DNA of 64,000 nt from Pantanalinema rosaneae (lineage in GTDB: Bacteria; Cyanobacteriota; Cyanobacteriia; Leptolyngbyales; Leptolyngbyaceae). The position numbers and the translations under genes were made by a program. The stretch spans positions 21,233 to 85,232 of the forward strand of contig NZ_JBLZFZ010000033.1 in assembly GCF_050753385.1 (NCBI RefSeq), given 5' to 3'. Positions 62,818-64,000 of this stretch are shown piece after piece (within the stretch, counting starts at the first letter, position 1; every line of letters begins with the position of its first letter). Under the pieces are notes generated by a model. That model saw nothing but the letters and a program-made list of their open reading frames with translations, did no database searches and had not been told where the DNA came from.

Positions 62818-63981
62818 ATGCCACATGGATTTATTAATAGCATTGGTCACTTCTTGCCCGGAAATCCCATTACTAATGATCAGATGGAGGATTACTTAGG
62901 TAAGATTAACGATCGCCCATCTAAAGTCAAACATCGGATTCTCAAAAGTAATGGCATTCAGCAACGGTATTATGCTTTAGATCAACAACAGAATATTACC
63001 TATCTCAATCGCCAAATGGCTGCTTATGCGGTGCGAAATGCTTTATCCCAAGTCAATCTAGAACCCAATGCGATCGATCTTCTCTGTGCTGGAACAACCT
63101 GGGGTGATGTCTTAGTTCCCAGTTTTGCCAGTATGGTGCATGGCGAACTACCAGAACTGTCTCCGATCGAAATTAGTTCCAGTCATGGGGTTTGCTGCGC
63201 GGGGATTTCGGCTCTAAAATATGCGGTTTCGCAAGTTAAATTAGGAGAAAAACGGAACGCGATCGCGGTGGCTTCTGAACAACCCTCACGTTTGTTTCGA
63301 CACAGAAACTTTGAAGCTGAAACCTCAATCCAATCTGGGCAAAATCTCAGTTTTGATGCGGAGTTTTTGCGTTGGATGCTGTCCGATGGCGCGGGTGCAT
63401 TATTAGTCCAAAATCATCCCAATGCCACCGGAATTAGTTTGAAAGTGGAATGGATTGAACTAATTTCCCATGCCAATGCCTATCCCGTCTGTATGTATGC
63501 TGGAGCCGGGGATGAGCAGGCTGAAACGAGTTGGATGACCTATCCTTCCTATGTCGAAGCGGCGCGATCGGGCGCGATCAATTTACGGCAGAATATTCGC
63601 CTACTCGACAATGTGATCAAATTAGGGGTAGAAGGTTGGCTCAAATTAATTGAATTAGGGCGCGTTCGTCCGGATGAAATTGACTGGTTACTTTGCCACT
63701 ATTCCTCCCACTTTTTCCGGGGGCAAATTGTGGAACTGCTGGAAAAAGCCGGTTGCATGATTCCAGAATCCAAATGGTTTACCAACCTTTATACGCGCGG
63801 TAATACGGGCTGTGCCTCGATCTACCTGATGCTGGAAGAACTCTTCCATTCCGGCAAGCTCCAACCCGGTCAAAAAATCTTCTGTTTCATTCCCGAAAGT
63901 GGTCGCTTTACGACGGCGTATATGATGCTGACGGTGGTAGGAGATGGGGAAGATAGGGGAGATAGGGGAGATGGGGAAGAT
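62818..63981 (+). CDS. KAS III-like 3-oxoacyl-ACP synthase, 3' end missing
   Basis: 388 genomic codons from the ATG at 62818, open to the contig end. Thiolase fold with the catalytic triad of KAS III: Cys126/Cys127 in GVCCAGIS, His294 in LLCHYSSH (or His298), and Asn329 in RGNTGCAS. It is longer than FabH and closer to the divergent KAS III-like enzymes that build unusual lipids or polyketides. The last residues (GDGEDRGDRGDGED) are encoded by a 9-bp-period repeat, so the true C-terminus lies in or after the repeat, beyond the contig. The frame continues into adapter, not genome. Confidence 0.8.
63941..63981. repeat. 9-bp-period repeat at the right contig edge
   Basis: GGGGAAGATA/GGGGAGATA units repeat about four times. 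It is the same family as the repeats at 1-117, 15126, 17285 and 43721. The genomic sequence breaks off inside it. Confidence 0.8.
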
Positions 63982-64000
63982 CTGTCTCTTATACACATCT
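63982..64000. other. Nextera transposon mosaic end (sequencing adapter), not genomic
   Basis: The final 19 bases, CTGTCTCTTATACACATCT, equal the reverse strand of the Nextera/Tn5 mosaic end used in library preparation. Its reverse translation gives the MYKRQ artefact peptide. It should be trimmed. Confidence 0.98.

Noticed and set aside
63688..63996. Minus-strand open frame at the right contig end beginning MYKRQ
   Set aside because: It starts inside the Nextera adapter and runs antisense to the KAS III-like gene; MYKRQ is a known artefact.

Overview
The window is cyanobacterial chromosomal DNA. The HIP1 octamer (GCGATCGC and near variants) occurs in almost every gene. The gene content fits: a SigF-type group 3 sigma factor, a UbiA-type 4-hydroxybenzoate prenyltransferase, a cyanobacterial-type glutamate-cysteine ligase, DUF3285 and DUF2288 proteins, GlgX and TreZ. 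By feel it resembles a filamentous or Leptolyngbya-like lineage, but no rRNA is present to place it. Most of it is ordinary core and household chromosome. There is no CRISPR array, no transposase gene, no rRNA and no prophage. The last 19 bases are an Illumina Nextera transposon end, so the right edge is a contig end with untrimmed adapter.

Layout. 0-7 kb: UDP-GlcNAc 2-epimerase (wecB), small membrane proteins, a membrane protein with an L7/L12-like C-terminal domain, a small 17-residue-repeat protein, a MITE-like element, and bifunctional proline catabolic putA. 7-10.3 kb: a Tat-exported multicopper oxidase, an HhH lipoprotein-like protein and an FTR1 permease, which together read as a ferroxidase/permease iron uptake locus. 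10.3-20 kb: dgkA, ybeY, DUF3285, prfB (with its programmed +1 frameshift), sigF, ubiA, a repeat lipoprotein, miaA and gyrB. 19.8-29.5 kb: a two-component pair, initiator tRNA, two adjacent DUF697-type membrane GTPases, and two large membrane proteins that share a soluble N-terminal domain, one TM helix and a W/A-rich helical repeat; one of them ends in a YVTN beta-propeller. 29.6-37.5 kb: a Gfo/Idh/MocA oxidoreductase, a possible L,D-transpeptidase-like exported protein, MgtC, a GT39-like glycosyltransferase, a phosphodiester glycosidase, a pentapeptide-repeat membrane protein and a STAS-like protein. 37.9-45 kb: guaA, malate dehydrogenase, DUF2288, fabD, and overlapping egtC-egtB (ergothioneine). 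45-57 kb: tRNA(CAU), a LysM/M23 peptidase, trmL, gshA, a single-domain response regulator, glgX-treZ, and a second MITE-like copy. 57-64 kb: DUF938 methyltransferase, a receiver-only regulator with its histidine kinase, a coiled-coil membrane protein without HIP1 sites, a decayed TPR/CHAT-type pseudogene, a Coq4-family protein and a KAS III-like enzyme running into the contig end.

The most distinctive signals are: (i) a family of short 9-bp-period repeats that sits at gene 3' ends and has entered the reading frames of miaA and egtB as acidic or serine/proline-rich inserts, and also lies at both window edges; (ii) a pair of MITE-like elements with terminal and internal inverted repeats; (iii) a helical W-repeat family in three neighbouring genes, two of which flank the paired GTPases; (iv) a receiver-only OmpR-like regulator that has lost its DNA-binding half; and (v) a CHAT-type gene inactivated by two C-to-T nonsense changes and a one-base deletion. 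I did not find a clear new defence or mobile system. The GTPase/W-repeat neighbourhood is the best candidate for undescribed biology.
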